DNA from: Acanthopleura granulata
Taxonomy: Eukaryota > Mollusca > Polyplacophora > Chitonida > Chitonidae
Direction: 5' to 3'
Length of the DNA: 64,000 bases
NCBI GenBank assembly: GCA_016165875.1
Contig: JABBOT010000014.1
Span: 3,511,022 to 3,575,021, forward strand
This document shows, piece after piece, positions 41,701 through 52,000 of this stretch. Numbering within the stretch: the first letter of the stretch is position 1; the number at the start of each line of letters is the position of its first letter. The notes below the pieces were generated by a model. It was not told the DNA's origin and searched no databases. It was given only the letters and a program-made list of their open reading frames with translations. The position numbers and the translations under genes are program-made.

Positions 41701-43885
41701 TAATAGAAATCCCCTTGGCGTTTCCTAAACAGAACTCGCTTACAAAGATGCTGTGATTGTATTTGTGATTCACTGGAGAGAAGGGGAATACTGTTTCACG
41801 TTTTTTCGTTAGAACCTTTGGACAAAATGTTCCTGAAAAAATTATACATAACCACATATCGACGATTTCCATCGCATCCGTGCTGAAATCTGCTCACCCG
41901 ATTTCGCGTGTGGACAGTAGTTCATTAGTATGAGATTACGTTTTTGAAGACGTTATATTTTTTTTTATTTAATTAGCGGTTTATGCTGTATTCAAGAATA
42001 TTGAATACATAAGAATAATATAAGATAATATAATATAATAATATAAGAATATTCAAGAATACTACAGTCGAAAATGAAGCCAACATGAGGTGGACTTGAA
42101 TTCACCGTATTGGGTCGTTGCGCAGCGCTAGAGGCTAACCACAGGGCCACGGAGGTCCCAGTTTAGACTTGGGACTTAATCTGAATAAAACCCTAATCCC
42201 AGGTCCCAAAGTTTTCTTCGACTTTAGGCAGATCTATTCTTAACTTCAATACAGTTTACAGCGCAGAAGAAGATTTGAAGATTTGTATATGTATTTTACC
42301 CTTGAAGATTTGTATATGTATTTACTAAGAGCTTTCTTAGACCTTCTTGGCAAAAGTGTAAATTAGCATTTGAATTCAATATCTGTGTTCAGGTACAAAG
42401 TGAAGATAATGCTCAGGTGATAAGTGAAGATGGAGTGTGGCTGAAGGCTAAGCCAGACTCGTGCATAAGCCTGGGGCCTGGGGTCTTGGGCCGATTTCAG
42501 GAAACTATTACCGACTTGGATAAAAACATTTAAAAGGCCATTATAGAACTTGTGCTTAGGTCCCAGAAATTATTACTTTGATCACCTTATAAATGTCGTC
42601 TTTGGACAAATTTGACAGCAATTTAATTTTCATTACCGAAGCTGTTAAGGTATTGCTTCAGGGTTTTAAATATCTACTTCAGCCAGGCGTGTGAATTCGG
42701 ATAGCTGGCCTTCTGAAAGACTGTCTATAAATATGATCATCTGCTGTGAACACCAGAGCTCACGTACCCCCCTCCCCCTCCCCCCTCCCCCCGGGCGTAT
42801 AGCAGCAGATATTCCTCCGTGATTTAGTCTCTTTTTTTGATTTAACACAGACTGACAACTTTGTTTTCCTAATATTATGTGTCTAAGTAGCCGAACTGTG
42901 TCCAAATATATCTATCCGAACCATTGACTGGTTGTCACTGGCTCGTTCTGCTAAAAGCCCTGATCTCGTGACGTGTGATTCACCCACTGATCAGTGGGTG
43001 CGATCACTGACCTGCGCGATGCCGCTCTCCATAGTGTGACTGTGACTTCAGTGATAAGGTTTCCCAGGAACTTTGGGCATTCAGGTTTCATACACCGGCG
43101 TACAAATTCATATCAGGTGGAGGAAACCTGCATACTGCCTGTGTTCGATAGATTATCACTACACGGGTAAGACTCGTAGTGGTAAAAACATGACATGGCC
43201 GTTATGGGTCAGTGGTAAGATCGCAGTAATAACCCAAGTCTTCCTAACATTATGCTTGTCCCAACTGTTGATATCCCAGGTTCAAGCATTGTCATGTTTG
43301 AGTCAAGTATTCTTATTCGCCTGTACCGAGTGTCAATATCCTTGTACAAATACTGGTGTCTGTATACTGTCTGTATATTGTCTGTATACTGTCTGTATAT
43401 TGTCTGTATACTGTATGTATATGGTATGTCTGCTCCAGCTACTTGTATCACCAAGTCACTCGTAAGCCTCGTCCGAGTACTGGTGATTCAAGTGCTCGCA
43501 TGTCTGTCCTAAATAGTGATTAAAAGTGCTGGGATGTCTTGCCCAAATACTGATATGTGTGCGTGTGTGTGCAAGCACTCGTACCTGCATGGTCGGAATA
43601 CTCGAATGCTTGCATGGTCCAAGTACACGTATGTTGGTAGGGTTCGACTGGTCGTGTGTCTGTATTGTTCAGGTATTTAAGCACCTGCATCGTCACAAGT
43701 ATTCGCATACCTGTGCGGCCCAAGTGCTCGCGTGTCTGCATCCTCGATCCAAGTACTGGCATGCCCGCATAGTCCAGGTACTTGTATTCCTGGTTAAATT
43801 ATGCAGGTATGCCTTTTCTTAATGTACTTTCCTGATATATTTGCAGGTGCACGATGTTATAGTTGGAGGCACGGAGGACGAGTGA
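32572..43885 (+). CDS. DHRS11: Short-chain dehydrogenase/reductase, DHRS11-like, seven exons
   Basis: Classical SDR, expected to be an NADP(H)-dependent carbonyl/steroid reductase if active. Seven exons join in phase to 252 aa (human DHRS11 is 260). The start at 32572 has a good context (taccATGG) and the protein begins MERW, as in human DHRS11. Seen: Rossmann motif TGASAGIG (12-19), CARR after strand 2, NNAG (89-92), [12 protein letters not shown] with the tetrad Asn114, GHIININS with Ser144, Lys163, ISPGVV (189-194), and [10 protein letters not shown]. At the catalytic Tyr position (YxxxK) there is Leu159 (HFLMGSK), so normal SDR catalysis is doubtful. No frameshift or stop, and splice sites are all canonical. 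Introns 1, 2 and 6 are long and repeat-rich. Confidence 0.95.
34006..34157 (-). repeat. SINE family 1, internally deleted, minus strand
   Basis: 'tttgatttgtgttttacgcc', 'gtgggaggaaaccggacag', jumping from 'cgcaggttgctaacc' to 'ccacggaggacccc', i.e. tail and middle joined to the head. Confidence 0.87.
34974..35177 (+). CDS. DHRS11: DHRS11-like exon 2 (NNAG motif)
   Basis: Acceptor tatttgcag, donor gtaaga, 68 codons, phase 0. Includes [11 protein letters not shown] with the adenine-binding Asp and [11 protein letters not shown], then LLSGSTEDW as in human DHRS11. The following intron (35178-36718) carries a SINE (35373-35628) and the foldback element 35881-36491. Confidence 0.97.
35373..35628 (+). 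repeat. SINE family 1, near full length
   Basis: 'ggtggcctctttggccaagg' head (diverged), 'gcagtgagttcaagctcag', 'cagcaacctgcggattgg', 'ataagtgaaatattcctg', tail 'atgaaataaatggataaatg'. Confidence 0.88.
35881..36491. mobile_element. Foldback (palindromic) element, ~610 bp
   Basis: The left end 'tttattaatgccatgcagtt' and right end 'aattgcatggcattaataaa' are near-perfect inverted copies. The inverted match continues ~80 bp inward through 'ttggcagttttctatatata', 'gcggcttatcaag' and 'gttcatc', with few mismatches. The interior is a string of degenerate 'ggaaatnatttt' and 'cacataggaaat' motifs on both strands, so much of the element can pair with itself. It encodes nothing. Likely a non-autonomous DNA-transposon derivative or foldback element inserted in intron 2 of the DHRS11-like gene; target duplication cannot be separated from the inverted end by eye. 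Confidence 0.8.
36719..36813 (+). CDS. DHRS11: DHRS11-like exon 3
   Basis: Acceptor tgtttcag, donor gtatta. Residues 113-143 plus two bases of Ser144: [17 protein letters not shown] and [12 protein letters not shown], almost identical to human DHRS11 in this stretch. The following intron (36814-38196) has a SINE and a ~42 bp degenerate tandem repeat running up to the next acceptor. Confidence 0.97.
37153..37412 (+). repeat. SINE family 1, near full length
   Basis: 'gggggcctccgtgtcacagc', 'ccaccaatgcggtcgttgtg', 'aatgctggccgccgccgtat', 'ttgagtacggcgtaaaaat', tail (aaat)n. Near the family consensus. Confidence 0.92.
37912..38168 (+). repeat. Degenerate ~42 bp tandem repeat
   Basis: About six units of 'cggcatacaccaaaaacaat' + 'gctaacacgagcaattcata', diverging toward the ends. 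It finishes ~28 bp before the acceptor of DHRS11-like exon 4, overlapping where its branch point should lie. Confidence 0.85.
38197..38326 (+). CDS. DHRS11: DHRS11-like exon 4 (active-site segment, Tyr replaced)
   Basis: Acceptor catccacag, donor gtaagt. Completes Ser144; residues 145-187: [19 protein letters not shown] then [14 protein letters not shown]. The human counterpart is GHRV ... HFYSATKYAVTALTEG, same spacing, so Leu159 stands at the catalytic Tyr and Lys163 at the catalytic Lys. The following intron (38327-38935) holds a 5'-truncated plus SINE. Confidence 0.95.
38636..38822 (+). repeat. SINE family 1, 5'-truncated
   Basis: Starts at 'ctcactaatgcggtggctg', continues 'gccagcaacctgcggatgg', 'ataatgctagcagtcctcg', ends 'aaacaccaatcgaataag'. 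Confidence 0.88.
38936..39028 (+). CDS. DHRS11: DHRS11-like exon 5
   Basis: Acceptor cctctag, donor gtgagt, 31 codons, phase 0. [19 protein letters not shown] covers the Pro-Gly that closes over the nicotinamide and the start of the substrate loop. The following intron (39029-39694) shows nothing recognised. Confidence 0.95.
39695..39760 (+). CDS. DHRS11: DHRS11-like exon 6 (66 nt)
   Basis: Acceptor ttttccag, donor gtatgt, 22 codons. [20 protein letters not shown] matches human LKPEDVAEAVIYVLSTPAH. The following 4.1 kb intron contains SINE pieces (39918-40075, 41961-42159), a perfect palindrome at 42981-43000 and a degenerate tandem region at 43360-43810. Confidence 0.95.
39918..40075 (-). 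repeat. Degraded SINE, minus strand
   Basis: 'gattggtttattatgccata', 'ttttcacttatacgatggg', 'ggcgtaaaccaccgacctttgg' resemble the reverse complement of the SINE at 9942-10136. Confidence 0.6.
41961..42159 (-). repeat. Degraded SINE family 1, minus strand
   Basis: 'ggtttatgctgtattcaag', an AT-rich stuttering stretch (41998-42060), 'gccaacatgaggtggacttg', ending 'gaggctaaccacagggccac', the reverse of the tRNA-like head. Confidence 0.75.
42981..43000. repeat. Perfect 20 bp palindrome
   Basis: 'cacccactgatcagtgggtg' is its own reverse complement. With flanking 'gtgat' and 'atcac' the dyad extends to about 32 bp with one slip. In intron 6 of the DHRS11-like gene. Confidence 0.95.
43240..43810 (+). 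repeat. Degenerate minisatellite, ~30-38 bp units plus an 11 bp core array
   Basis: 43365-43430 is (ctgtatattgt/ctgtatactgt)n. On either side, motifs like 'gtccaagtactcgcatg' and 'tgcatggtccaagtacacg' recur every 30-38 bp with heavy divergence. The array ends ~35 bp before the last DHRS11-like exon. Confidence 0.75.
43847..43885 (+). CDS. DHRS11: DHRS11-like exon 7 and stop
   Basis: Acceptor tatttgcag; [12 protein letters not shown] then TGA. It matches the human IQIGDIQMRPTEQ tail in position and in the strand pattern hydrophobic-Asp-hydrophobic. No AATAAA within 300 nt; the first is at 44221-44226 inside a SINE-like tail. Confidence 0.9.
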   Translation: MHDVIVGGTEDE

Positions 43886-45916
43886 TGTTTCACAAGACTT
43901 GTACCTTGGCGGATAACAAGACTAATATGTGACATAACCTGAAAATAACTTGTCTGTTATTATATAGTATTATATAGTAACATTTGTATTCTATATGGAT
44001 GGCCGCTTTCGTCATTTCTCTAGAAGGCCTCGGGCTGGAATTCAGAGCTTGTTTCTTTGTAGCAGCATTTAACTACGCGGCATGTCAGGTAACAATGGTA
44101 ACAGGCAAAAGGTGGATTACCGCGTGTACTTCCGTTTCCTCCGCCCTTAAACATCAACAGCGTAATATAAGTGAAAACGTTTTGAGTATCGTGCAACGTT
44201 AATTTCCGATCAAATAAGAAAATAAATGAAGAAATCAGTGAATAATAAGTTCGATTACGTGCGAGTTTATCAGATTTCCTGAATGCTCATGAATGAATGA
44301 ATTTGTTAGACTGATTTCAGGGCTTCCAAAACCGATTTCATACCACCATAATACTGGGCGCCATCTTGATATATTCTTGAGTACGACATTAAACACCAAT
44401 GTGTAAATAAACAAACAAACAAACAAATAAATCAATACCCGATCTGTCGTCCGGGGTAATATTATTTTTTAACAATAATTAGAAAGGATAATAAAATGTC
44501 GCCCAGCGACAGAATGTCTGTATGTGGAGAAATAACGACGAGAATTCCGGCGTCCACCTTTCACATTTTCTAGACTCTTTCGGTGAAATATTTTATATAT
44601 TGGTGTTCAACGCCTTGATCAAGAATGTTTCACTTATTGGACAGCTGTCATGTTAGTAGGGGTCGGTGGGAAGTGACGTGGGTAGGTGGGGTAGGGGTGG
44701 CGGAATGGCCAGAACAAACTGGTGTCCTTCCTTTGGTGTGCTTCACACGTGAAAAAGTTTGTCAGTATCTTCCTATAGGTCGGTGGTTTAAGCTGTGCAG
44801 TCCGGTTTCCTTCACCCATAAAACAGTAAGTGAGATATTCTTGAATACAGCAGTAAGCAACAATCAAATAAATAAATAAATGTAGTTAGAGATTGATAAT
44901 CTTTAGGGGAAATTTAATAGTTACACCAATCCCGTCAATGAATTCTTGGAATTTATTAAAACCAACCAACGTGGACAAGTATTGCGTAATACATGCCCAC
45001 ACAAAACTCTGAGCGATTGATCCAGCGAAATGAAATCCGTGGTGTTGAGAATAATGTGATTGAGCTTCCACAGAGAAACAAATTATCTAAGGAATGTCCA
45101 TTCCTTCATCTTAGACATTAAGATGAAGTCGAGAATTTGTAAAATTGCGGAACGCGAATTTTGATCAGGTTCCGCAAAATAATATAAAATCAATCAACAC
45201 AAAGCAGAACCCAATGGTGGATTACTGAACATTGATGGAATGACATCGTTTCGATTTCATGATGTTTTTCATTATTTTACCGAGTAGCCCATTGTTCTCG
45301 GACATCCTCCCGTTTTCAGTGTTGCTCTCCTTTGCAGACATCATTAAAGAGGCTATAAAGAGATTCTTTGGCAAAAAAAATTCATATTCGCTAATGAAGT
45401 GAATGTTTTTCTATTTACCAACAAAATATCAGACGGATGCCTTTACTATTTGCAGTGTTAATATGATATCAGAGTTTGAAAAAGTTATAATGTGGCTCTC
45501 GTTTTAGATTTTACAATTTTGAACAATAACACAAGAACAAAAAAGGACGAGGCTTGTATTTTGTGAAAAGTAATTATTTGGGCTGTTCTAAAATAAAGGC
45601 TAAATATTCGATTGATCAGTTTTTTGTCCACATTCTCCATGATGGTCTCTTTGATCAACTTTATGAAATATCCTTGGGTCAATCATCCGCTAGAATTTAA
45701 AGATATGAAGTGCATAAAATTGTTGATATATTAATGAATAATTTTGGATTAACGCTATTTTGAGAACATTGCAGCCATATGTTGGCGAGCTTTTCATGAA
45801 TATTTAGTATCCCGTAATCCCGTGTTGGACATTTCTTAACGCACAGGATAATTGGCAGTAAGACGGACATTTAGCCCTTCTCTGAAACGGGGAGTTTCAG
45901 ACAGTTGTCAGTCATC
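43886..45916. other. Intergenic, about 2 kb
   Basis: Between the DHRS11-like stop and the start of the cysteine-rich gene. Holds two SINE-tail remnants (about 44330-44430 minus, 44740-44880 plus) and otherwise AT-rich sequence with no supportable gene. Confidence 0.6.
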
Positions 45917-46003
45917 ATGAGTAAACCGCCGGGACATTCTCGAGGTATCCCTGACGGAACGCCGTTTCAACGCTGTTCGCTCCTCTCGCAGTTGTTAGTG
46001 TTG
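45917..46003 (+). CDS. Cysteine-rich gene exon 1
   Basis: ATG at 45917 (context catcATGA), donor gtatgc at 46004, 29 codons. Encodes the hydrophilic N terminus and the first part of the membrane segment (SQLLVL). Chosen because the hydrophobic stretch continues without interruption in exon 2. The following 4.1 kb intron holds repeats (46815-46910, 48050-48235, 48718-48826, 49712-50042). Confidence 0.75.
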
Positions 46004-49000
46004 GTATGCATTCAAATGTTCAGTTCACGTATGTTTATACATGGAAACATTATCATCATGTATATGATGCATAGAATTCTTCGCGATTGGCACTGCAAAG
46101 ATTTGTAATTGTTTTGTATTATGTCAGATGATTTCATCCAGGACAAATTATAAAGCTAACTGACTCCGAAAAGACATATCTCGCGATATTGTTGATATAA
46201 AAAAAAATCATTACCTGATATCCACTGCACAGCTTCCGACTCAAGTAAGGAAATCATATTTATTATGCCCGTGTATCATAGTAAAACAGAAATTTTCCCA
46301 AACAAAAAACAATGTTATTGTTTTAACCATGGAATTAACTTGCCTGGGTTTTTCTTGTCTGAGACTATAAATCTTATACTTTTTGTATGTCGTGTAGAGA
46401 CCAAGTAGTTTTAAAAAGATGTCGTTTTGGGCACTCTCGTCTAACACACAATTTTATCCTGTATGGGAGCAGTGCTCCCGAGTTTGTTGGATGTGGTGCT
46501 GAATACGGCATCAAACATATCCTGGTTGTACTGTGTAGACTTTGCCCATGTTCGACAAAGATTCTACACAGTAAACTCCATATATGATTTGTTTGACAGC
46601 ATCACTTACGACGCTGTCATAAAATATTTGAAGGCCATTGGCCTATATGATAAGATATAAACTTTATTGTCATAAATATTTATAGATCAAAAGTCATCAA
46701 ATTTTCTAGATGTGCTGGTTTTCGAGTTTTAACTGTTTTGGTTTTTCTTACCTGATTTTAACCATGTCCAAATATTTTTGTTTCGTTTTTGATATTCTCA
46801 CGTCCATATCTAAAACCTGAACCGTCTCGTGTTTCCACCTTGTTCTCGCCACGATATGGCTGTAATATTGCCGATGTGGTGTTAAGCCATAATCATTCAT
46901 TCATTCATTCTAATCTGAGAAATCGGGACGCGGACAGATTACTTGCCACAGTTGCTGAAGGGAATTCTCTGTCTTCTTACCGACGAATGAAAAGGGCTGC
47001 GACCGGTCTTTTACTACGGAGTGACATGGTAAGATCAAACAAGTAGGTGTAACTGTTTCAACAATCCATCCTTTCGGCCCAGGAGTCATTCCACTTAAAA
47101 TCTGATGGGAACGTGGCGAACTAAAGTGGCAAGTCTAAGTTATGGTTCGCAAGGATACCTTGCAGCAACGTATATTCAATTCGACATAGGACCATCGCAG
47201 CTAAATCGGTCTCAGCTAGCCAGAGTACACAGTATATGTCCAGCCAAGAACATTTCGTCATTGTGTGAAGAAGACGCCGAGTTTCCATTAAGCCGGTCAA
47301 GATGGCGTGTGGCTGTCTCGAATGGTTTTGATCGATTGTCCTAAATTAAGGGTAATTAGAATCTCCGTAGAGAAACGAGATGGCGTTTGAGGACACTCGA
47401 TCAGCTATTGTGAAGTGTCAGATCTTATCGGATTTCGCTACAGACACAGGAACACAAACCCGGGTCCTTTTCATTAAAATATGAACCCCCGGGACTCAGA
47501 CAACTGGCGTTTTCTGTTTCTCTTCAAGTAATCGGATTAGATCCTTTGCTGGATCAGCGGCTGGTTTTGCCTGCAATCGATCTTGGTTCAGCTCAAAATT
47601 AACTTGCCAAGGGATCTTATTAAATTTCGGACCTGGTCAGCGACGGCCAGTACAAGAGTCCGTTCACTGGGGCTTTGCTTTCCGTCTTTCAGGTTACAGG
47701 AAGCAATTTTTAAGAAACGTCCAAAAGAAGTAACTATATAATGTGGTGTTTCTGCATTTACGCTTGACCCAACAGCATTTTAGTAATAAAAAGTCATACT
47801 TCGTAGCAGAAAACAAATCTAATCACGGCTGTAGATGCATGTATCGTCTCAGACAACACCAAACTTGAAAGTCGCTGAGAAATATTATTCCACTTATTAA
47901 GTCTTCTGCCTTTCCTTTCCTGTGCTTTTCTCGATCTATTCATTTTATTGCACCGATGCCCTTCCATTCTTTATTCAACCATTCTCCTTTTTCCCTTTGG
48001 CCTTCCTGTTCCCGGTCATGCCTCTTTACCTGACATTTGTACGTTACGTGCTAAAGGCTCTCGTTCAAACTGACCACCTCGCCCGCGGTTGGCGTCGGCA
48101 ACACTTTGGCGGCGTGCACTCACCCTGCCACAAGAAGACACTGTATATATGCACACACCAGAAGAACTCATCGTATGACTGGAACATTGTTAAGTACGAC
48201 GTTAAACCCAAAGCATTCACTCACTCACTCGTGTCAGCAGATGTGACAGTTTGAGCCCGCCTGACAGATTATTTCCAAGAGTTTATATGCCATTAGTACA
48301 CAACAGAAACACAGCATTTATTTGCATATAAAGCCAGACATAAGAAATTACAGCAGGTTTGGAATTCGAGAAAAATGTTTTTTGAAGAGTGTTTAAAACA
48401 GAGCAATACTCAAAGACATTTAAGTTTCGCTATATCATATCTGACCAAGTGTCTGTCACAATTGTAAGTGACCACATTTATAAGTGACCATACAGTTACG
48501 CATTGCTCTTAAAGAACTCACTTATGAGCATGTTTACGGATGAGCAGAACCAGACAGAAGTGAGAAACCTCCAGATTTAAAGCCTTAACGCGTCGAAACC
48601 GCCGAGTATATCTGATTTCCAGCACAACACCTCTTTTGCGAAGTCGAACGGTTGCGCCGAGTACAAAGCTTCAGCTCGAACAGTCAATCTTTGGATCGTC
48701 TTGTGTCCCCCCCCCCCCCCTCGGCTTTACCCGGTTTCCTGCTGGGCCGCCGCCATATGAGTAAAATATTCTTGAGTACTGCATAAAACACCAATCAAGT
48801 AAAGAAATTAAATAAATAAATAAATAGTGAGCCAGCCCAGGTATTCAAAGAATCAAACTCACAGCGATGGCAGTTTATCTCGGACAGAATGCACAGGCTA
48901 GCAATGAGAAGATAATTGTTATACACTGTATATAGGTCGAGGTCAAGTTCGTGTGAATTGACACCTGGATGAACAGAATATAGTAAGCTGGCTTCCAGTT

Positions 49001-52000
49001 GGACGTAGACGCACACAGGTAAGTGTTGTGTGTCCTGCAAAAACATGCCAAAATATGATACTTTTTCCTTTAAATTTTAACATAGACGCAATTATAATTG
49101 TAGTTTTATAGGTTCATTGTGACATTTTCTTTCATGCAAGAATCGCTTGTTAGAACTCTGAGCAGGGTCAATCATGTTAAGCTTCGCTCCAGGTGGACAA
49201 TATTCTATACCAATGCTATAAGCGTGATAGGTGGTAAGCCCACTTTTTGTCCTGTTGGGCACTTCTGATGTTTTAGCTCCCCAGTGAATCCCAAATTGTA
49301 GTTCATTTAAAACCATCAAGTGACCACTTCATGTTTTCCACCACTGACGACAAAGAAGAGTTCAAGTACTGCCCATGCCTTTAGGTTTTTTTTTTACAAC
49401 CGATCATGAGTACATCGCGTTTAAAAGGGTTTAATAAAAAGTAGATACAGACTCAAGTCTGAATTTGCAGTGGATGCTGTCATATATGCTGCCGCTTATG
49501 CATGCTGCTAAGAACCGAAGAGATCGGTGAGCCGAATTAGCATTTTGAATTCTCGCGAGATCACGAAGGTTTCGGTGAGACACTGTGTGGGATCTTGTAA
49601 GCACACGCAGTCAAAATATCATAAAATCAAATCAGTATTAGTTTAATACTTTATGAGAGCCCAGCCTGGTTTCGCTCAAACCAGCGTGAACTCGCGAGAT
49701 TATGATTATTTTACTCATACGACAGCATTCTGATGGGATGTAACCGGGCTCAGCCCGGGGTAAACCCACGGCTGTTCACAGGTTGCTCACGGACCTTCCC
49801 ACGAATGGCCAGATAGGAAGCCTGAGTGAGCTGGGTATTCGGCTTCTAAATTTATTTATATATGTGATCGGTGTTTCACGCCGTGCTCAAGAATATTTCA
49901 CTTATACGACGGCGACCAGCATTATATGGGAGGAAACAGGGCAGAGCCCAGGGGAAACCCACGACCATCCGCAGGTTGCTAGCAGACTTTCCCACGTACG
50001 GTGGGAGAGGAAACCAGCATGAGCTGGACTTGAATCGCCGTGTGGCAGTGGACGTTTTACAGGAAATGTATTAATTTCTGTTCACAGGTATTGATAACGA
50101 TGACATCCTTGCTGGGAATTACCTTTTCCATCCTGATCTGCATTGGAGGTATGTTAGTGTTTTACCTGAATAATGTTCTACTTTACAGTAAGAAAGACAT
50201 TTTTAAGTGTCACTCTATCCCAGTTGTTTGACACTGGGGTCAGCAAAAGAACTTAAACAGCAGTTGTTATTTAGTTAGTCTGCATCAACATCAGATAATT
50301 ATATAAATAAAGCATTTTTAGTTAATACTTGTAAATATACGTCAGTAAAGAAAACTGGTGATCCTATACGGCCCTGAACTGTAAAAGACTCACTATAAAA
50401 GGAAAGTGTAATTTCCTGTTATTCTAACTGCCAGCGCGTTATATTAAAGGAACAATCCACATTTACATAAAGTGTGCATCATTTGAAAAGCCATTTCAAG
50501 CAGACTATGTTGAGTGCCGCGATGTATTCTATATAGCCTTAAATATTCCCTAATAGTAACGGTATATGCAGGTATAAATGGTAGAAGTACTACATCTACA
50601 TGCGTGTTTAATGTAGGAATATAGAAACCAGGATATGTTTACGCAGCTCGAAAGAAACAGTGACGTCCATTGTGGTTCAGCCTGTGTAATATGGGTACAA
50701 AAAGTTCAAGGTAGAACTTCATTTTTTTTTCTTTCATTTCCTGATTGTAAAGGTCTTTCAAAGCTATATTTAGGATCAGACGAAATGGCTATTTTAACAG
50801 ATGCGCATGCGTATTTGTTTAAAAGTATTCTCATCTGTAAACGACCACGAATAGTGTGTGGTGCGTCTGCTTTAGCTGTTTCAGCTGAACTGGAATCACG
50901 AATTTTATTATACATGCCCAGTTATTTTTTACGCTTGCAGGTAGTCTTGGCGTAGAGAAGAGTAAGTACTTTTCCAGTACTGTGTATGTAAGTACCAGAA
51001 ATCATTATTGGAAGTAAAAGCATCAATTTGACTTCGGTTTGAAATCATGTCTTTCTCAAGGGGTCTAACTTAAACTGTTCTCATTTTATGTTTAAAACTT
51101 TATATCAGACGTATGTATTTTTGCGTAAGTTGGAAAATCTGTGTCTCAAATCCTCACCATCAGTTATAATGGTGGGTAGGTTAACATGGTCTCTGTTGTC
51201 CCAGATTTTGTCTTTGGGAGTGTATTATATACTATAAGATGCAATAATAGGACTCAGTTTAAGACGACACTGTTACACAGATAGCTTTTCCGGGTATATG
51301 AAATAAGGAATCATTTGCCCTTAAGACAAATGAGGTCCTTTGCACGGAAGGGAGTGCAAAATGTCGGTACTATGTGAAAAAAATTTTTTTTTGAAAATGA
51401 ACATTTAACCACAGGTTAGTTGGAAACCTGTCTGAAACCGTATTTTCTGTTATACAGGTATCATAGAACCTTTGTACAACAGCGTGTGTATTCTTTTCGG
51501 GCTTGTATAGCAACTCAAGGTACCAAACAAAACAGCGTATTTGTTTCAGGGACCACATTCTTAGTATTGAAATGTACAGCAATGAAAGTGTGAAATATTG
51601 TGGGGCTCAGAAGTATGACCATGTGAAAGGAACCAGTATCTCTGTATCATCATGAGTTGCTTGTATATTGCAGCTTGCAACTGCTCAAATTTAAAAGAAA
51701 ACAAACCGCCGCACTCCTTTGCGATGGAGGACTGGTCTGTTTGCGTTTGAGCGGCACATGCCATTTTGTTTCACGGTTTCTTTTTAAAAAAATACGTTAG
51801 GTTTATATCCCCTGTGTTGTACGTATTGTTTGAATGGAATTCAAGTGACGCAATCATGCTCTGGCCAGAAGGATCCTCTGTTTTTTTAAGGCTGCCCCGC
51901 CAGTGCTCCCAGGGTGGAATGTAAGGCGGATCCATGTCGCATGAGCACCGAGTGTAGGTCTTACCCTCTGGCAGAATGTAGGTAGGTAAGTTTTCTGATA

